64,000 nucleotides of DNA, taken from Salifodinibacter halophilus. Its GTDB lineage: Bacteria; Pseudomonadota; Gammaproteobacteria; Nevskiales; Salinisphaeraceae. The DNA lies in NCBI GenBank assembly GCA_012999515.1, contig JABEEB010000001.1, forward strand, positions 124,001 through 188,000, written 5' to 3'. Under the pieces are notes generated by a model, which worked only from the letters and a program-made list of their open reading frames with translations, was not told where the DNA came from and did not search any database. The first letter of the stretch is position 1, and each line of letters opens with the position of its first letter. A program made the position numbers and the translations under genes. Positions 45,758 through 55,453 of this stretch are shown here, in pieces.

Positions 45758-47101
45758 TTAGAAAATCAGATGCGCGGCGATCGCAACGAGCGGCAAAGCG
45801 ATCAGGGTTCGGATGATAAAGATCAGCACCAACTCCCAGACCGAGAGTGGGATATCGGCTTCGAGGATGGCATTGGCGCTCTCCGTGAAAAAGATGAGTT
45901 GTACCGTCGACAGCGTGCATACAAAGAAGATGCTCATCGGGTCAGCCTGTGTGCCGGAAATGATAATTGCTGGCAAGGCGATTTCGGCGATGGATATGAG
46001 GATTGTGGGTGCAATGGCGCCGGCATCAGGTAGCTGTAATACTGCTAGCGGATACTCGAAAGCGGCGCCTAGATAATTGAAGACCGGGGTATAAGTGGCC
46101 ACCACCAGCGATAGCGTGGCAATCGCAATGACATAAGCCACAATCTTTTGCGCGAAAGTAATCGCATCCCATAAGGCTTTTTTGAAGGTGGCGAGCCCAG
46201 TGGCCGCGGCGCGCCTGGATGCCGCTTGGCAGGCGCGCACCAGGATATGTTGTGACGCGTGTTCTTGCGTTGTGTTTGCAGCATCTTCCCGATTGTCGAT
46301 ATAGATATCCCGCTTGCGGGACAGCGGTGGGATGCGACTCGTAACGATGGCGGTCAGAAAGATAATAATGAACGAGGTGACGATCATATGCGGCAGATAT
46401 TCAAGAATGCCGCCGATCGAACATAAAAGCGCGAAGAAGCCGATGCTCACAACACTAAAACTGGTGGCGATAGTGGCCGCTTCCCGTTGTGTGTATTGGC
46501 CGTCCTTGTAGAACTGGTTGGTGATGAAAACGCCGACTGCGGGTGAAGCAACGAACGAGGCGACGGCGTCCACGGCAGCGCGGCCGGGCACTCGGTAAAG
46601 TACGCGCATGCTGGGTTCCATCAGCGTGCCGATGAACTCCGGGAAACCGAACGCCATTAAAAAAACCACCAGGAATCCGGCGACGGAAACTGTTAGAAGG
46701 ACGCTGCTGCCGAGTTTGAGCGCCATGCCGCCCACATCTTTATCGAGCAGCCAATCGGGGCCGATGTGGAGGACAAGCAGCGTCGCGAATATGGCGGCCA
46801 GGATGAAGATACCGCCAGTGATATAGCCGTCCTTATGGTGGTATTCCTTGAGCCTGGTATGGGCGGTGAACTGAGATGCGAGCCATGTCACGCATAACAG
46901 CATGACGACGCCGACCGTGGTGTATTGCAGGCCGTCGCCCAGCATATGTTTGATCCCATCAATCAGGCTGACCAATGGGATTTGGGTATCCCCCGAGGCA
47001 GTCGGGAACGGGATGAAGAACAGACACACGCCGATCAGGCTGCCCACCAATGCCTTGAAGGGCGCATGGCCCACCGTGTTTAATCGGTCTTGTTCACCCA
47101 T
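45758..47101 (-). CDS. YjiH-family membrane transporter with nucleoside-recognition (Gate) domains
   Basis: 447 residues with about ten hydrophobic segments and features of the YjiH/Gate family: VGSLIGVCLFFIPFP at the start, VASFVASPAVGVFITNQFYKDGQYTQREAATIATSFSVVSIGF in the middle, and IAEIALPAIIISGTQADPMSIFFVCTLSTVQLIFF near the end. It lies between hutU and hutH, 26 bases after hutU, with GGAG before its ATG, so it is co-expressed with the hut enzymes. Uptake of histidine or urocanate, or export of a pathway product, is the inferred role. The family's substrates are poorly known. Confidence 0.82.
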   Translation of the reverse strand: MGEQDRLNTVGHAPFKALVGSLIGVCLFFIPFPTASGDTQIPLVSLIDGIKHMLGDGLQYTTVGVVMLLCVTWLASQFTAHTRLKEYHHKDGYITGGIFILAAIFATLLVLHIGPDWLLDKDVGGMALKLGSSVLLTVSVAGFLVVFLMAFGFPEFIGTLMEPSMRVLYRVPGRAAVDAVASFVASPAVGVFITNQFYKDGQYTQREAATIATSFSVVSIGFFALLCSIGGILEYLPHMIVTSFIIIFLTAIVTSRIPPLSRKRDIYIDNREDAANTTQEHASQHILVRACQAASRRAAATGLATFKKALWDAITFAQKIVAYVIAIATLSLVVATYTPVFNYLGAAFEYPLAVLQLPDAGAIAPTILISIAEIALPAIIISGTQADPMSIFFVCTLSTVQLIFFTESANAILEADIPLSVWELVLIFIIRTLIALPLVAIAAHLIF

Positions 47102-47127
47102 ATACGCTCCGCCAGTTGTGGGTTGCG

Positions 47128-48825
47128 TTAATCGATCATCGGGAGATCAAGGTTGTTGTCTCGGGCTGATTCAATCGCGGTGTCATAGCCGGCATCAGCG
47201 TGGCGCATCACGCCCGAGCCGGGGTCGTTCCACAACACGCGCGCCAGCCGGGCATCAGCGGCATCGCTGCCATCGCAGACAATGACCTGGCCGGCATGTT
47301 GGGCATAGCCCATGCCGACGCCACCGCCATGATGTAGTGACACCCAGGTCGCGCCGCTGGCGGTGTTAAGCAAGGCATTGAGCATCGGCCAGTCGGAGAC
47401 TGCGTCGCTGCCGTCGCGCATGGATTCGGTTTCGCGATTCGGACTGGCTACCGAGCCGGAATCCAAATGGTCACGGCCGATCACGACCGGGGCGCTCAGC
47501 TCGCCGTTTTTATACATCTCGTTAAAGGCTCGGCCCAGCCGGGCTCGATGCTCGAGTCCGACCCAGCAGATACGCGCTGGCAAACCTTGGAAGCTGATGC
47601 GTTCGCGCGCCATATCCAGCCAATTGTGCAAATGGCTATCGTCGGGGATCAGCTCTTTGACTTTGGCATCGGTCTTGTAGATATCTTCCGGCTCACCGGA
47701 CAGCGCGGCCCAGCGGAAGGGGCCGATGCCGCGGCAGAACAATGGCCGAATATAGGCCGGCACGAAGCCGGGAAAGTCGAAGGCGTTGTCGAGTCCGGCC
47801 TCGTAGGCCATCTGGCGGAGATTGTTGCCGTAATCAAAGGTGGGGACACCCTGTGCCTGGAAACCGAGCATGGCCCGCACATGGACGGCCATCGATTCCT
47901 TGGCCGCCTGGGTGACCACCTTCGGTTCGTGTTTGCCACGCTCGACATACTCATCCCAGCTCCAGCCAGCGGGTAAGTAGCCATTCAGAGGGTCGTGCGC
48001 GCTGGTTTGGTCGGTGACCATGTCCGGGGTGATCCCGCGTTGGACCATGGCCGGCAGTATGTCGGCGGCATTGGCGCATAGACCGATGGACACCGCCTGG
48101 CTGTTGGCGGTGTATTGTTTGATGCGTGCCAGCGCGTCGTCTAGATCCTCGGCCTGTTCGTCTAGGTAGCGGGTGCGTAGCCGGAAATCGATGCGTGACT
48201 GTTGGCATTCGATAACGAGCGAGCAAGCCCCGGCCAGCGTGGCAGCCAGCGGCTGAGCGCCACCCATTCCACCTAATCCAGCGGTGAGAATCCAGCGTCC
48301 GGCGAGTTGGCCGTCATAATGCTGGCGGCCGGCTTCCACGAACGTTTCATACGTACCCTGGATGATGCCCTGGGAGGCGATATAGATCCATGAGCCGGCC
48401 GTCATCTGGCCGAACATCATCAGCCCTTGCCGATCGAGCTCATTGAAATGCGCCCAGTCGGCCCAGGCTGGCACTAGGTTGGAATTGGCTATGAGTACTC
48501 GGGGCGCATTTTCGTGCGTTTGAAAAACGCCCACTGGCTTACCGGATTGGATGAGTAGCGTCTGGTCATTCTCCAGCCGTTTTAGTGTTTCAACGATTTT
48601 GTCGTAACAGTCCCAGTTACGGGCTGCGCGGCCGATGCCGCCGTAGACGACGAGCGCTTCCGGATTTTCGGCGACATCGGGATGAAGATTGTTCATCAGC
48701 ATCCGCATTGGCGCCTCGGTGACCCAGCTCTTGCAACTCAGCTCATTACCAGTAGGTGCAGTGATGTGACGACTGGCGTCGTAACGTGCATTGGTTTGGG
48801 TGGATGCGTGGCGTTGTTGGGTCAT
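47128..48825 (-). CDS. hutU: Urocanate hydratase
   Basis: Hydrates urocanate to imidazolone propionate with tightly bound NAD acting as electrophile. 565 residues from ATG 48825; the frame is open to 48864, but that would overlap hutG. Motifs: [33 protein letters not shown], the NAD loop [14 protein letters not shown], the active-site cysteine in [11 protein letters not shown], and [18 protein letters not shown] near the end. It starts 26 bases after the hutG stop. Confidence 0.97.
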   Translation of the reverse strand: MTQQRHASTQTNARYDASRHITAPTGNELSCKSWVTEAPMRMLMNNLHPDVAENPEALVVYGGIGRAARNWDCYDKIVETLKRLENDQTLLIQSGKPVGVFQTHENAPRVLIANSNLVPAWADWAHFNELDRQGLMMFGQMTAGSWIYIASQGIIQGTYETFVEAGRQHYDGQLAGRWILTAGLGGMGGAQPLAATLAGACSLVIECQQSRIDFRLRTRYLDEQAEDLDDALARIKQYTANSQAVSIGLCANAADILPAMVQRGITPDMVTDQTSAHDPLNGYLPAGWSWDEYVERGKHEPKVVTQAAKESMAVHVRAMLGFQAQGVPTFDYGNNLRQMAYEAGLDNAFDFPGFVPAYIRPLFCRGIGPFRWAALSGEPEDIYKTDAKVKELIPDDSHLHNWLDMARERISFQGLPARICWVGLEHRARLGRAFNEMYKNGELSAPVVIGRDHLDSGSVASPNRETESMRDGSDAVSDWPMLNALLNTASGATWVSLHHGGGVGMGYAQHAGQVIVCDGSDAADARLARVLWNDPGSGVMRHADAGYDTAIESARDNNLDLPMID

Positions 48826-48851
48826 GGTTTTTCTCGTTCGGTGTGTCGGTT

Positions 48852-49808
48852 TCAGGTATGACAAGCCAATTGATGGACCAGGCGGGCGGCTACCCGGGCG
48901 GTGCGTTTGTCGATGTCATAGTCGGGGTTGAGTTCAGCGATATCTGCGGCGCACAGCTTGCCGCTGTCGCGTACAGCATCGATTAGCGGTTCGAATCGAG
49001 CCAACGACACGCCGCGGGCTGCCGGGGCGCTTACACCGGGTGCCTCGCTGCTCGGTAGGCCGTCGAGATCGATGGTCAGATACAGGTAATCGCAGTCAGC
49101 GATAAACGCCTGCAGATCATCAGCGACGGTATCCGGCCCCCGTTCGAGATCGCGATCCTCGTGTACGAGCACACCCAGCTCGTGGGCGCGTCGGTACAGC
49201 GCTGCTGTGTTGGATGCTCGGGCGACGCCGAGACAGGCATATCGAAACGGCCAGCCGCGCGCCTCGCAGTCAGCGGCGATCTGATTGAAGGGCGTGCCGG
49301 AGGAGCGGATTTCGGCCGGGTCGCGTAGATCGAAGTGGGCATCGAGATTGACGATGCCGATGCGCGGCTGGGTTTCGGACGATGCTAGGTGAGTCGCGAT
49401 CCCTTGCCAGCTCGCGAAGGCGATTTCATGGCCGCCGCCCAGCAGAATCGGACGCTGGCCGGCCCTCATCAAGGCCGCGGCGCGCTGACCTAGATCGTAC
49501 TGCGCCTGTTCCATCGCATGGCCGTTCGTGTCGTCGCCACAAACGATATCGCCGGCATCGTAGATGCGTTGCTGGTCGTCAGCATGCCAAGCCATATTGG
49601 CAAGTGCTGTGCGGATGGCTTGAGGTCCTCGACGTGCGCCCGGCCGGCCTTTATTGCGTGCCACGCCGGCATCGGATGCCAGACCCAGCAGTGCGATGCC
49701 CGGGTCAGTCTGGCCTGTCCATGGTTCGACGCACTGATGCCAGCGCAGGCTATCGGCCTCCGGATCGATACGGCCCTGCCAGGATGTCATGTCCACGGGA
49801 TCAGCCAT
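48852..49808 (-). CDS. hutG: Formimidoylglutamase
   Basis: Cleaves N-formimidoyl-glutamate to glutamate and formamide: the last step of the four-enzyme route. Arginase/ureohydrolase fold, 318 residues, with manganese ligands in [18 protein letters not shown] and [10 protein letters not shown], and SSGTPFNQI and [11 protein letters not shown] typical of HutG. No hutF is present, so the pathway appears to run directly to glutamate rather than through N-formylglutamate. It overlaps the end of hutI by 8 bases. Confidence 0.95.
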   Translation of the reverse strand: MADPVDMTSWQGRIDPEADSLRWHQCVEPWTGQTDPGIALLGLASDAGVARNKGRPGARRGPQAIRTALANMAWHADDQQRIYDAGDIVCGDDTNGHAMEQAQYDLGQRAAALMRAGQRPILLGGGHEIAFASWQGIATHLASSETQPRIGIVNLDAHFDLRDPAEIRSSGTPFNQIAADCEARGWPFRYACLGVARASNTAALYRRAHELGVLVHEDRDLERGPDTVADDLQAFIADCDYLYLTIDLDGLPSSEAPGVSAPAARGVSLARFEPLIDAVRDSGKLCAADIAELNPDYDIDKRTARVAARLVHQLACHT

Positions 49809-51009
49809 GGGTGATCTCGCCTGCGATCACACGCTGGTGAAGCCGGTTCGGCTGGACGGCATACGCCAACTCGGCCGGCGTTTCCACATTCCATACGCAT
49901 AGATCAGCGGGGGCACCGGCGGCTAGCTGACCCAGCTCGGGATGGCCAAGTGCGCCAGCCGCATTGCTGGTCATACCGGCGAGCGCCTCCTGGGGTGTTA
50001 AGCGAAACAGTGTGCAGCCGAGATTGAGCATTAGTGTCGGCATAAACAGCGGCGAGCTGCCAGGGTTGGCATCGGTGGCCAAACTCATTGGGACGCCGGC
50101 TTGCCGTAATGTCTCGACCGGCGGCTTTTGAGTCTCAGCCAACGTGTAGAACGCGCCAGGCAGTAACACCGCCGCGCTGCCGGCATCGCGCAAGGCGGCT
50201 ACGCCGGTCGCGTCTAGATACTCGATATGGTCGGCGGATAGGGCACCGAAGCGTGCCGCCGCAGCTGTGCCACCGAGATTCGACAACTGCTCGGCGTGCG
50301 CCTTTATGGGCAGCCCATGCGCTGCGGCCGCTTCGAACACGCGTTCGCATTGCGCCACGGAAAACGCGATTGTTTCGCAGAACACGTCTACCGCATCGGC
50401 CAATCCTTCGGCTACGGCGGCGGGTATCATCTGCTGACAGATGAGATCGATATAAGCGTCGCTATCGTTTTTATACTCGGGCGGAATGGCGTGGGCGCCG
50501 AGCAGGGTGGTTGTCACATGGATCGGGAAACGTTGTCCGAGATGTCGGGCAACGCGCAGCATTTTGAGTTCGTCGGCGACGGTTAGCCCGTAGCCGGATT
50601 TGATCTCGACCGTGGTGACGCCGTCATCAATCAAAGCCTGCAGACGCGGCGTGGCACGCTCGAATAGTTCGTTTTCGCTGGCAGCTCGGGTGGCATACAC
50701 CGTGCTGAGGATGCCGCCGCCGGCATTGGCAATTTCGGTATAGCTTGCGCCTTCTAAACGCATTTCGAATTCACCGGCCCGCTGGCCGCCGAAAACCAGA
50801 TGCGTGTGGCAATCGATCAGCCCCGGCGTCATGACCCCACCGCGCCCTTGTTCCGATGCCTCGTCAAGTGTGCGCGCGTCGAGCTCAGCCTCGGGGTAGA
50901 TGGCTTCGATGGTCGAGCCGGCAATAACCACGGCCATCGGTTCAGTCATCGTCCGATGGCCGTCGAAAAGTGTCATGTCACGCCAGACCTGGCGATGCGG
51001 TGTCGTCAT
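49801..51009 (-). CDS. hutI: Imidazolonepropionase
   Basis: Opens the imidazolone ring to give formimidoyl-glutamate. Amidohydrolase fold, 402 residues from ATG 51009; the open frame reaches 51114, but the extra part covers the promoter region. Metal-binding HxH in TPGLIDCHTHLVFGGQR, then TTVEIKSGYGL, TTLLGAHAIPPEY, KAHAEQLSNLGGTAAAA, SADHIEYLD and SLATDANPGSSPLF. First gene of the minus-strand hut operon, with an operator-like palindrome 21 bases upstream of its start. Confidence 0.95.
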   Translation of the reverse strand: MTTPHRQVWRDMTLFDGHRTMTEPMAVVIAGSTIEAIYPEAELDARTLDEASEQGRGGVMTPGLIDCHTHLVFGGQRAGEFEMRLEGASYTEIANAGGGILSTVYATRAASENELFERATPRLQALIDDGVTTVEIKSGYGLTVADELKMLRVARHLGQRFPIHVTTTLLGAHAIPPEYKNDSDAYIDLICQQMIPAAVAEGLADAVDVFCETIAFSVAQCERVFEAAAAHGLPIKAHAEQLSNLGGTAAAARFGALSADHIEYLDATGVAALRDAGSAAVLLPGAFYTLAETQKPPVETLRQAGVPMSLATDANPGSSPLFMPTLMLNLGCTLFRLTPQEALAGMTSNAAGALGHPELGQLAAGAPADLCVWNVETPAELAYAVQPNRLHQRVIAGEITHG

Positions 51010-51025
51010 GGTTGCCCCGGTATCT

Positions 51026-51041
51026 CTATATGTATATACAT
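51026..51041. promoter_or_regulatory. HutC operator candidate, proximal site
   Basis: Contains ATGTATATACAT (51030-51041), a perfect 12-bp palindrome, and shares the 15-mer CTATATGTATATACA (51026-51040) with the distal site. It resembles the TGTA-TACA type operators known for HutC repressors of Pseudomonas. It lies between the predicted hutI promoter and start codon, where binding would block transcription. Confidence 0.75.
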
Positions 51042-51175
51042 TTCCAAAAGGCGTCGTTGGTTGCAATAGCTCTAATACCAAAGTAGAAGGCATAGAACAA
51101 TTATTGACAAGCAACTGATATTGGTCGCAAGCAAGTTGGCCCGGAGACCTCGCCTGCTACTTGAGATCAGACCAG

Positions 51176-51190
51176 CTATATGTATATACA
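51176..51190. promoter_or_regulatory. HutC operator candidate, distal site
   Basis: The same 15-mer, CTATATGTATATACA, with the palindrome TGTATATACA at 51181-51190, exactly 150 bases from the proximal copy. An identical 15-mer twice in one short intergenic region is unlikely by chance. Two sites may allow looping or cooperative repression; this is inference. Confidence 0.7.
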
Positions 51191-51367
51191 AATGCGGCGA
51201 AGTGGCTGGTTCTATCGGTGCTAAGCATCAACCGGGGGCATCCAGTTCATGTGCTGGCTATAAGTGTGCCGTCGTACGGGTTTGTGGGCGTCCGATTAAC
51301 GCTCCCGCCTGTTGGGTGTTTATTGACGGCAATGCCGTTGCCTGATCGCGTCGTGCTGGCTGGTGCC

Positions 51368-52099
51368 TCAGGTGGAATGACGCCTTGAGCGTGCATTTTT
51401 GGCCATGATCGCGCGCAGCTTATAGCGCCCGCCCGGATAGATGAGGTGGGCGTAGCTGATCAGATGATCGGCTGACCAAGTCCGGTGTGCCAGGCGTAGA
51501 CAGGCTTCGCTCGGCTCGAGTTCCAACCATTCAGCCGCCTGCGCGTCCACGTTCAGTGCCTCCACGATATGTTCCATATCGGAAATGGGGCAGGCGGCGA
51601 CGAGAACTTCATTGGGGGTGTGGTGGGCAAAATCGGTTTGCAGGTAATGGGGCACCCAGTGTGGATTGACGTAACGATCCTCGAGCTGGATCGGTACGTC
51701 GTTTTCGCGGTGGATGATCGTGGTATGGAACACGGATGTGCCCAAGCGGACCCCCAGTCGCAATGCCACATCATCATCGGCGCTGGTGGTTTCACGACGG
51801 ACTACGTCGTTGCGATATACATGATCGCGCCCGCGGACTTCATCGGCGATATTGTGAATCTCTAAGAGCGAGGATTCGGCCTTGCGGTGGGTTACAAACG
51901 TGCCTAATCCGGCATAGCGAACCAGATAGCCGTCATTCACAAGCTCCCGGATCGCTTTGTTCGCCGTCATGCGACTGACGTCGAAATCCTCGGCCAGCTG
52001 TTCCTCGGGAGGGATCTGGTGATCGGCCGGGAAGGTGCCGCTCTGGATGCGCTCGAGTAAATAGCACTTGATTTGACTGTAGAGTGGAGACGAAGCCAT
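51368..52099 (-). CDS. hutC: Histidine utilisation repressor HutC
   Basis: GntR-family regulator, 243 residues from ATG 52099 (the frame is open to 52174). N-terminal winged helix: PLYSQIKCYLLERIQSGTFPADHQIPPEEQLAEDFDVSRMTANKAIRELVNDGYLVR in shortened family form, RYAGLGTFV closing the wing; C-terminal UTRA ligand domain (VFHTTIIHRENDVPIQLEDRYVNP, LAHRTWSADHLISYAHLIYPGGRYKL). In Pseudomonas urocanate is the inducer that releases HutC. It lies upstream of the operon on the same strand with its own leader. Weak half-operators (GGATATACTC, CCATATACAT) near 52135-52165 could serve autoregulation. Confidence 0.92.
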   Translation of the reverse strand: MASSPLYSQIKCYLLERIQSGTFPADHQIPPEEQLAEDFDVSRMTANKAIRELVNDGYLVRYAGLGTFVTHRKAESSLLEIHNIADEVRGRDHVYRNDVVRRETTSADDDVALRLGVRLGTSVFHTTIIHRENDVPIQLEDRYVNPHWVPHYLQTDFAHHTPNEVLVAACPISDMEHIVEALNVDAQAAEWLELEPSEACLRLAHRTWSADHLISYAHLIYPGGRYKLRAIMAKNARSRRHST

Positions 52100-52441
52100 A
52101 AGTTCTGTCCAAGGGCTATGCCATCGTTGGCTGTGGATATACTCAGTCGATAGTGGCCATATACATGCGATCAACGCGATGGTGTCGCCGACCGAACCGA
52201 GCTCGCAAGCAGGGCCCGAAATGGAGAGCCTAACCTATGCATGCGATCGGGAGCAGGCGGCCGATGGGCGCGTTATTGTCGATCTCGCGATAAGTTCAAA
52301 TTAAGTCGGCCCACATGCCTTGGTGGTCGCTTCTGGATGGGGACGCGATGCTAGCCTTTGCGCCGATTCTTGTTGGCGTGCTGATGCGTACGGTTATTAC
52401 CTTCCAGTGCCTTGATCCGGTTGGTGGTCTGATTGTTGGCT
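52100..52441. other. Gap between hutC and the methyltransferase gene
   Basis: 342 bases: the hutC leader with weak TATAC half-sites (about 52135-52165), then stop-rich sequence. Directly after the methyltransferase stop, one minus-strand frame stays open for about 30 codons and ends in a basic tail, but it has no start codon or ribosome binding site of its own. No terminator was found. Confidence 0.5.
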
Positions 52442-53176
52442 TTAGTGGATGCGACAGCGCAGCAGTACTTCGCTGATGGCCTCCGTTGTGATGAGGCCGG
52501 TGTGCAGTTGAAGTGGCTTCTGTCGATGCAGTCCGATTAGCATGAACAGTTGGTTGTAGCACCACATCGCGCGCCGTGGATGACGGGCTAAGTAACGCAT
52601 GCCCCAATCCACGAGCTGCGGATGGCTGGGTTTCATGCCAAAGGCGGCACTCGCTTCGATATGAAACCCGGTGGCGGCCGCTAGCGCATGCAGTTCGTCG
52701 GCGCTATACCGTCGACAGTGGCCAACGATGTCGTCGAACGCACGCCATTGCGAGGCATGTAGGGGCACCGACAACCACAGTTCGGCGCCGGGCCGTGCGA
52801 CACGCGCGAGCTCATGTAATGTGGCATGGTCGTCGGCCGTGTGCTCGATGACATCGAACGCCGCAATCGCGTCGAACGTGTGGTCATCAAACGGCAGTTG
52901 TTCGACTGTGCCAGCACATATGTGACCACCGGCCTTTGCCAGTTTATCGAGGGCTGGTCGAGACAGGTCGACGAAATGCGTGCCGCTGATCGGTAGTCGT
53001 GGCCGCAGGCCCGGTCCTAGTTCGAGTCTTGGCGTATCGGGCGTGTTCAGATGCTCGAGGTGTGGCCAGGTATTGAATTTGGTCGGAGAAATCAGATGGG
53101 CCGAGCGCCAGAGGTCATTATAGAAAGATAAATTACGTCGGCGCGCTTTGGCTGCTGGGTTATGTGGCGTTGCCAT
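52442..53176 (-). CDS. Class I SAM-dependent methyltransferase
   Basis: 244 residues from ATG 53176 (frame open to 53281). Motif I is LELGPGLRP, the acidic strand end is THFVDLSRPAL, and AAFDVIEHTADDHATLHELARVARPGAELWLSVP is the motif IV to post-motif region of Methyltransf_11 enzymes. The C-terminal WCYNQLFMLIGLH part is more hydrophobic. The substrate is unknown. It diverges from mnmC across about 220 bases. Confidence 0.82.
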   Translation of the reverse strand: MATPHNPAAKARRRNLSFYNDLWRSAHLISPTKFNTWPHLEHLNTPDTPRLELGPGLRPRLPISGTHFVDLSRPALDKLAKAGGHICAGTVEQLPFDDHTFDAIAAFDVIEHTADDHATLHELARVARPGAELWLSVPLHASQWRAFDDIVGHCRRYSADELHALAAATGFHIEASAAFGMKPSHPQLVDWGMRYLARHPRRAMWCYNQLFMLIGLHRQKPLQLHTGLITTEAISEVLLRCRIH

Positions 53177-53396
53177 GTTCTTGCTCGATCCGCTCGCATC
53201 GCGCGTTGCGCATCCTGTCCATGTCGAGAGCATACGCACGCTCGGCACAGCATATAAGCTCGTATCATCCACGTTGTGCACAATGCTTGGGGATAAGTAT
53301 GTGTAGGAAGTGGGTGCGAAAGTCTTGATCGGTTATAAGGCGGCGGTTTGGCCAGCGTTGATTATTTTTTGATCAATTATCCGAGGGCGTTACGTG

Positions 53397-55397
53397 ATGG
53401 CTGAGACAGCGGCGGATAAGCGCCTTGGGGGCGTAGCCAACGCCTGTATCTACTGGTCGGATCGTGTGCCGATCGATGCCGATTTTGGCGATGTCTATTT
53501 CTCCACGTCTGATCCGATCGCGGAATCGGATCACGTTTTTATCCAAGCCAATGATTTGTCCGCTCGATGGGCTGATTGGGGGTGGGGCCGACCATTCGTC
53601 GTAGGCGAGATTGGCTTCGGCAGCGGCTTGAATATCCTGCGCGCGGCGGCTTGCTTTTTGAGTCAGGCGCCGTGCGAAGCGCGCCTGCATTGTGTCTCGG
53701 TCGAAGCCCGGCCGCTTGACGTGGCCGATGCCGAAAGGCTTTTGGACTATGCCGAGGTTGGCGGCGATTGTCGCGCAGCATTACTCGATCAATGGCCGCA
53801 TGCGGTGGCTGGCGTCCATCGGCTCGTGCTCCATCCACGTGTCACGCTGGACCTGCATCTGGGCGCGGTCGAGACAGCATTGGCGGATATGGACGCCTGT
53901 GTCGATGCCTGGTTTCTCGATGGTTTCGCACCGGCGCGCAATCCCGCGATGTGGCAGACATCGGTTTTGAACGCGGTGGCCGATCTCTCGCGACCAGGCA
54001 CGACGTTGTCCAGTTTTACCAGTGCCGGTTGGGTGCGGCGTGGCCTCATGGCAGCCGGTTTCACCTGTAAGCGTGTGCCGGGTTTCGCCGGCAAACGCTC
54101 GATGTTGACCGCGCGGCTGCATACGGATGCTCAGCCACAGCCAAGCCGTGGCCGCGCTGCGTGGACGATGCGGCCAGAGCCGATCGAAAAACCACGTCGG
54201 GTTGTTGTCATCGGCGCCGGGCTGGCGGGCACGACAGCCGCGAATGCACTGGCCGCGCGCGGTTTGTCGGTTACGGTTTTTGACCCGGCCGGCGTTGCGG
54301 GCGGCGCCTCGGGGAACCGCCAGGCGGCGACCTATATTCGGCTACCGGCCGGGTTGGACGTGACCGGCGCGTTTTATCTTGCGAGCTTGAATTACACGCT
54401 TGCTTGGTTGAGGCAACTCGATCCGGCCCGGCATCTATGGCAAGACTGTGGTTTGTTGCAGATTGCGGCCAGTGCACGGGAGGCTGACCGGCAAAAGCGT
54501 GTCGCGACAGGCTGGGCGTTGCCCGAGACCATGTTGCGGTGTGTCGATCGCGTCGAAGCCGCCGCGTTGGCCGGTGTCGAGTTGGGCAGTGATGTGCGCG
54601 GTGGGCTCTACTATCCGGCCGCAGGCTGGGTTTACTCGGCCGAGCTCTGTGGTTGGCTCCTGGCACGCCACGGGCTAGAAGTTCAGGCTGAACGTATAAC
54701 CAATTTGGTGCCGAGCCAAAATGGCTGGCGCGTCGAATCCGACACCGGGCGATCCGAAATATTCGATACGGTCGTAGTCGCCGCCGCTGACAAGGCGAGC
54801 TCACTTTGTCCGGATTTGCCCGAACTCGAATTGGTGCGTGGGCAGGCGAGTGAGTTCGCGGCCAGCGAGGTGAGGGGTGAGATCGCGCCCCGTTGCGTGG
54901 TGTGTGCTAACTCGTATGTGTTGCCGTCAGACGGCGCTCGGCTGACTGTCGGCGCGACGTATGCAAGCAACGATCCGGATGCCAACGTCCGCGCGAGGGA
55001 TGATGCCGCCAACGTCGATGGTTTGGCTGCTACGACGCCGTTGCTCGCACGAGCACTCGGTGAGGCTGAACCAGTCAGCGGCCGTGTCGGTTGGCGTGCC
55101 GCGATGCCGGATAGTCTGCCGCTGGTCGGGGGTGTGCCGGATCGAAGTCAGTGGCTTTCGGCATATGCTGCGTATCGCCACGATGCGAAAACCCCGTTGT
55201 CAGCGCAGCCTTCGCACTGGCCTAATCTGTGGGTCTGTGCCGGGCATGCTTCGCGCGGCGTTGTCAGCGCGCCGCTGGCGGCGGAAATAAGCGCATCGAT
55301 GATTTGCGGCGAACCGATGCCGGTTGCGCGATCACTGGTCGACGCGGTTAACCCTGGCCGATCCATGATTCGCGCGCTACGCCGGTGTGAAATCTAG
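53397..55397 (+). CDS. mnmC: Bifunctional tRNA modification protein MnmC
   Basis: Completes 5-methylaminomethyl-2-thiouridine at the wobble position of Lys, Glu and Gln tRNAs. Two domains: an N-terminal SAM methyltransferase (about 1-235; GEIGFGSGLNILRAA, WFLDGFAPARNPAMW) and a C-terminal FAD oxidoreductase of the DAO type (about 260-660; VVVIGAGLAGTTAANALAARG, GGASGNRQAA, GHASRGVVSAPLAAE). 666 residues from ATG 53397; GTG 53394 is also in frame. Acts on the tRNAs thiolated by MnmA, encoded at 3371-4522. A hairpin terminator follows immediately. Confidence 0.95.
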   Translation: MAETAADKRLGGVANACIYWSDRVPIDADFGDVYFSTSDPIAESDHVFIQANDLSARWADWGWGRPFVVGEIGFGSGLNILRAAACFLSQAPCEARLHCVSVEARPLDVADAERLLDYAEVGGDCRAALLDQWPHAVAGVHRLVLHPRVTLDLHLGAVETALADMDACVDAWFLDGFAPARNPAMWQTSVLNAVADLSRPGTTLSSFTSAGWVRRGLMAAGFTCKRVPGFAGKRSMLTARLHTDAQPQPSRGRAAWTMRPEPIEKPRRVVVIGAGLAGTTAANALAARGLSVTVFDPAGVAGGASGNRQAATYIRLPAGLDVTGAFYLASLNYTLAWLRQLDPARHLWQDCGLLQIAASAREADRQKRVATGWALPETMLRCVDRVEAAALAGVELGSDVRGGLYYPAAGWVYSAELCGWLLARHGLEVQAERITNLVPSQNGWRVESDTGRSEIFDTVVVAAADKASSLCPDLPELELVRGQASEFAASEVRGEIAPRCVVCANSYVLPSDGARLTVGATYASNDPDANVRARDDAANVDGLAATTPLLARALGEAEPVSGRVGWRAAMPDSLPLVGGVPDRSQWLSAYAAYRHDAKTPLSAQPSHWPNLWVCAGHASRGVVSAPLAAEISASMICGEPMPVARSLVDAVNPGRSMIRALRRCEI

Positions 55398-55447
55398 GCC
55401 GGGGCGTGCCACGCAGCGCATGTGGCCCGCCGTGCCACACCCCGGCC
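55397..55447. terminator. Bidirectional terminator between mnmC and the PRC-barrel gene
   Basis: GGCCGGGGCGTG (55397-55408) pairs with CACACCCCGGCC (55436-55447) over 12 positions with one mismatch, and a second small stem (CCAC/GTGG) lies inside the loop. It occupies almost the whole 56-base gap between two convergent genes. There is no T-tract, but stability and position support a shared transcript end. Confidence 0.65.
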
Positions 55448-55453
55448 GGGTAT

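Larger units (their letters stand above)
51010..51367. other. hut control region between hutI and hutC
   Basis: 358 bases with no gene. It holds the two operator-like palindromes listed separately. A possible minus-strand promoter (TTGTTC and TATTAG with a 17-base spacer, about 51098-51070) lies between them, ahead of hutI. The part next to the hutC stop shows nothing of note. Confidence 0.55.

Noticed and set aside
52296-52607. Possible small genes downstream of the methyltransferase
   Set aside because: The listed frame overlaps the methyltransferase in another frame; the other open stretch (about 30 codons after its stop) has no start codon or ribosome binding site.
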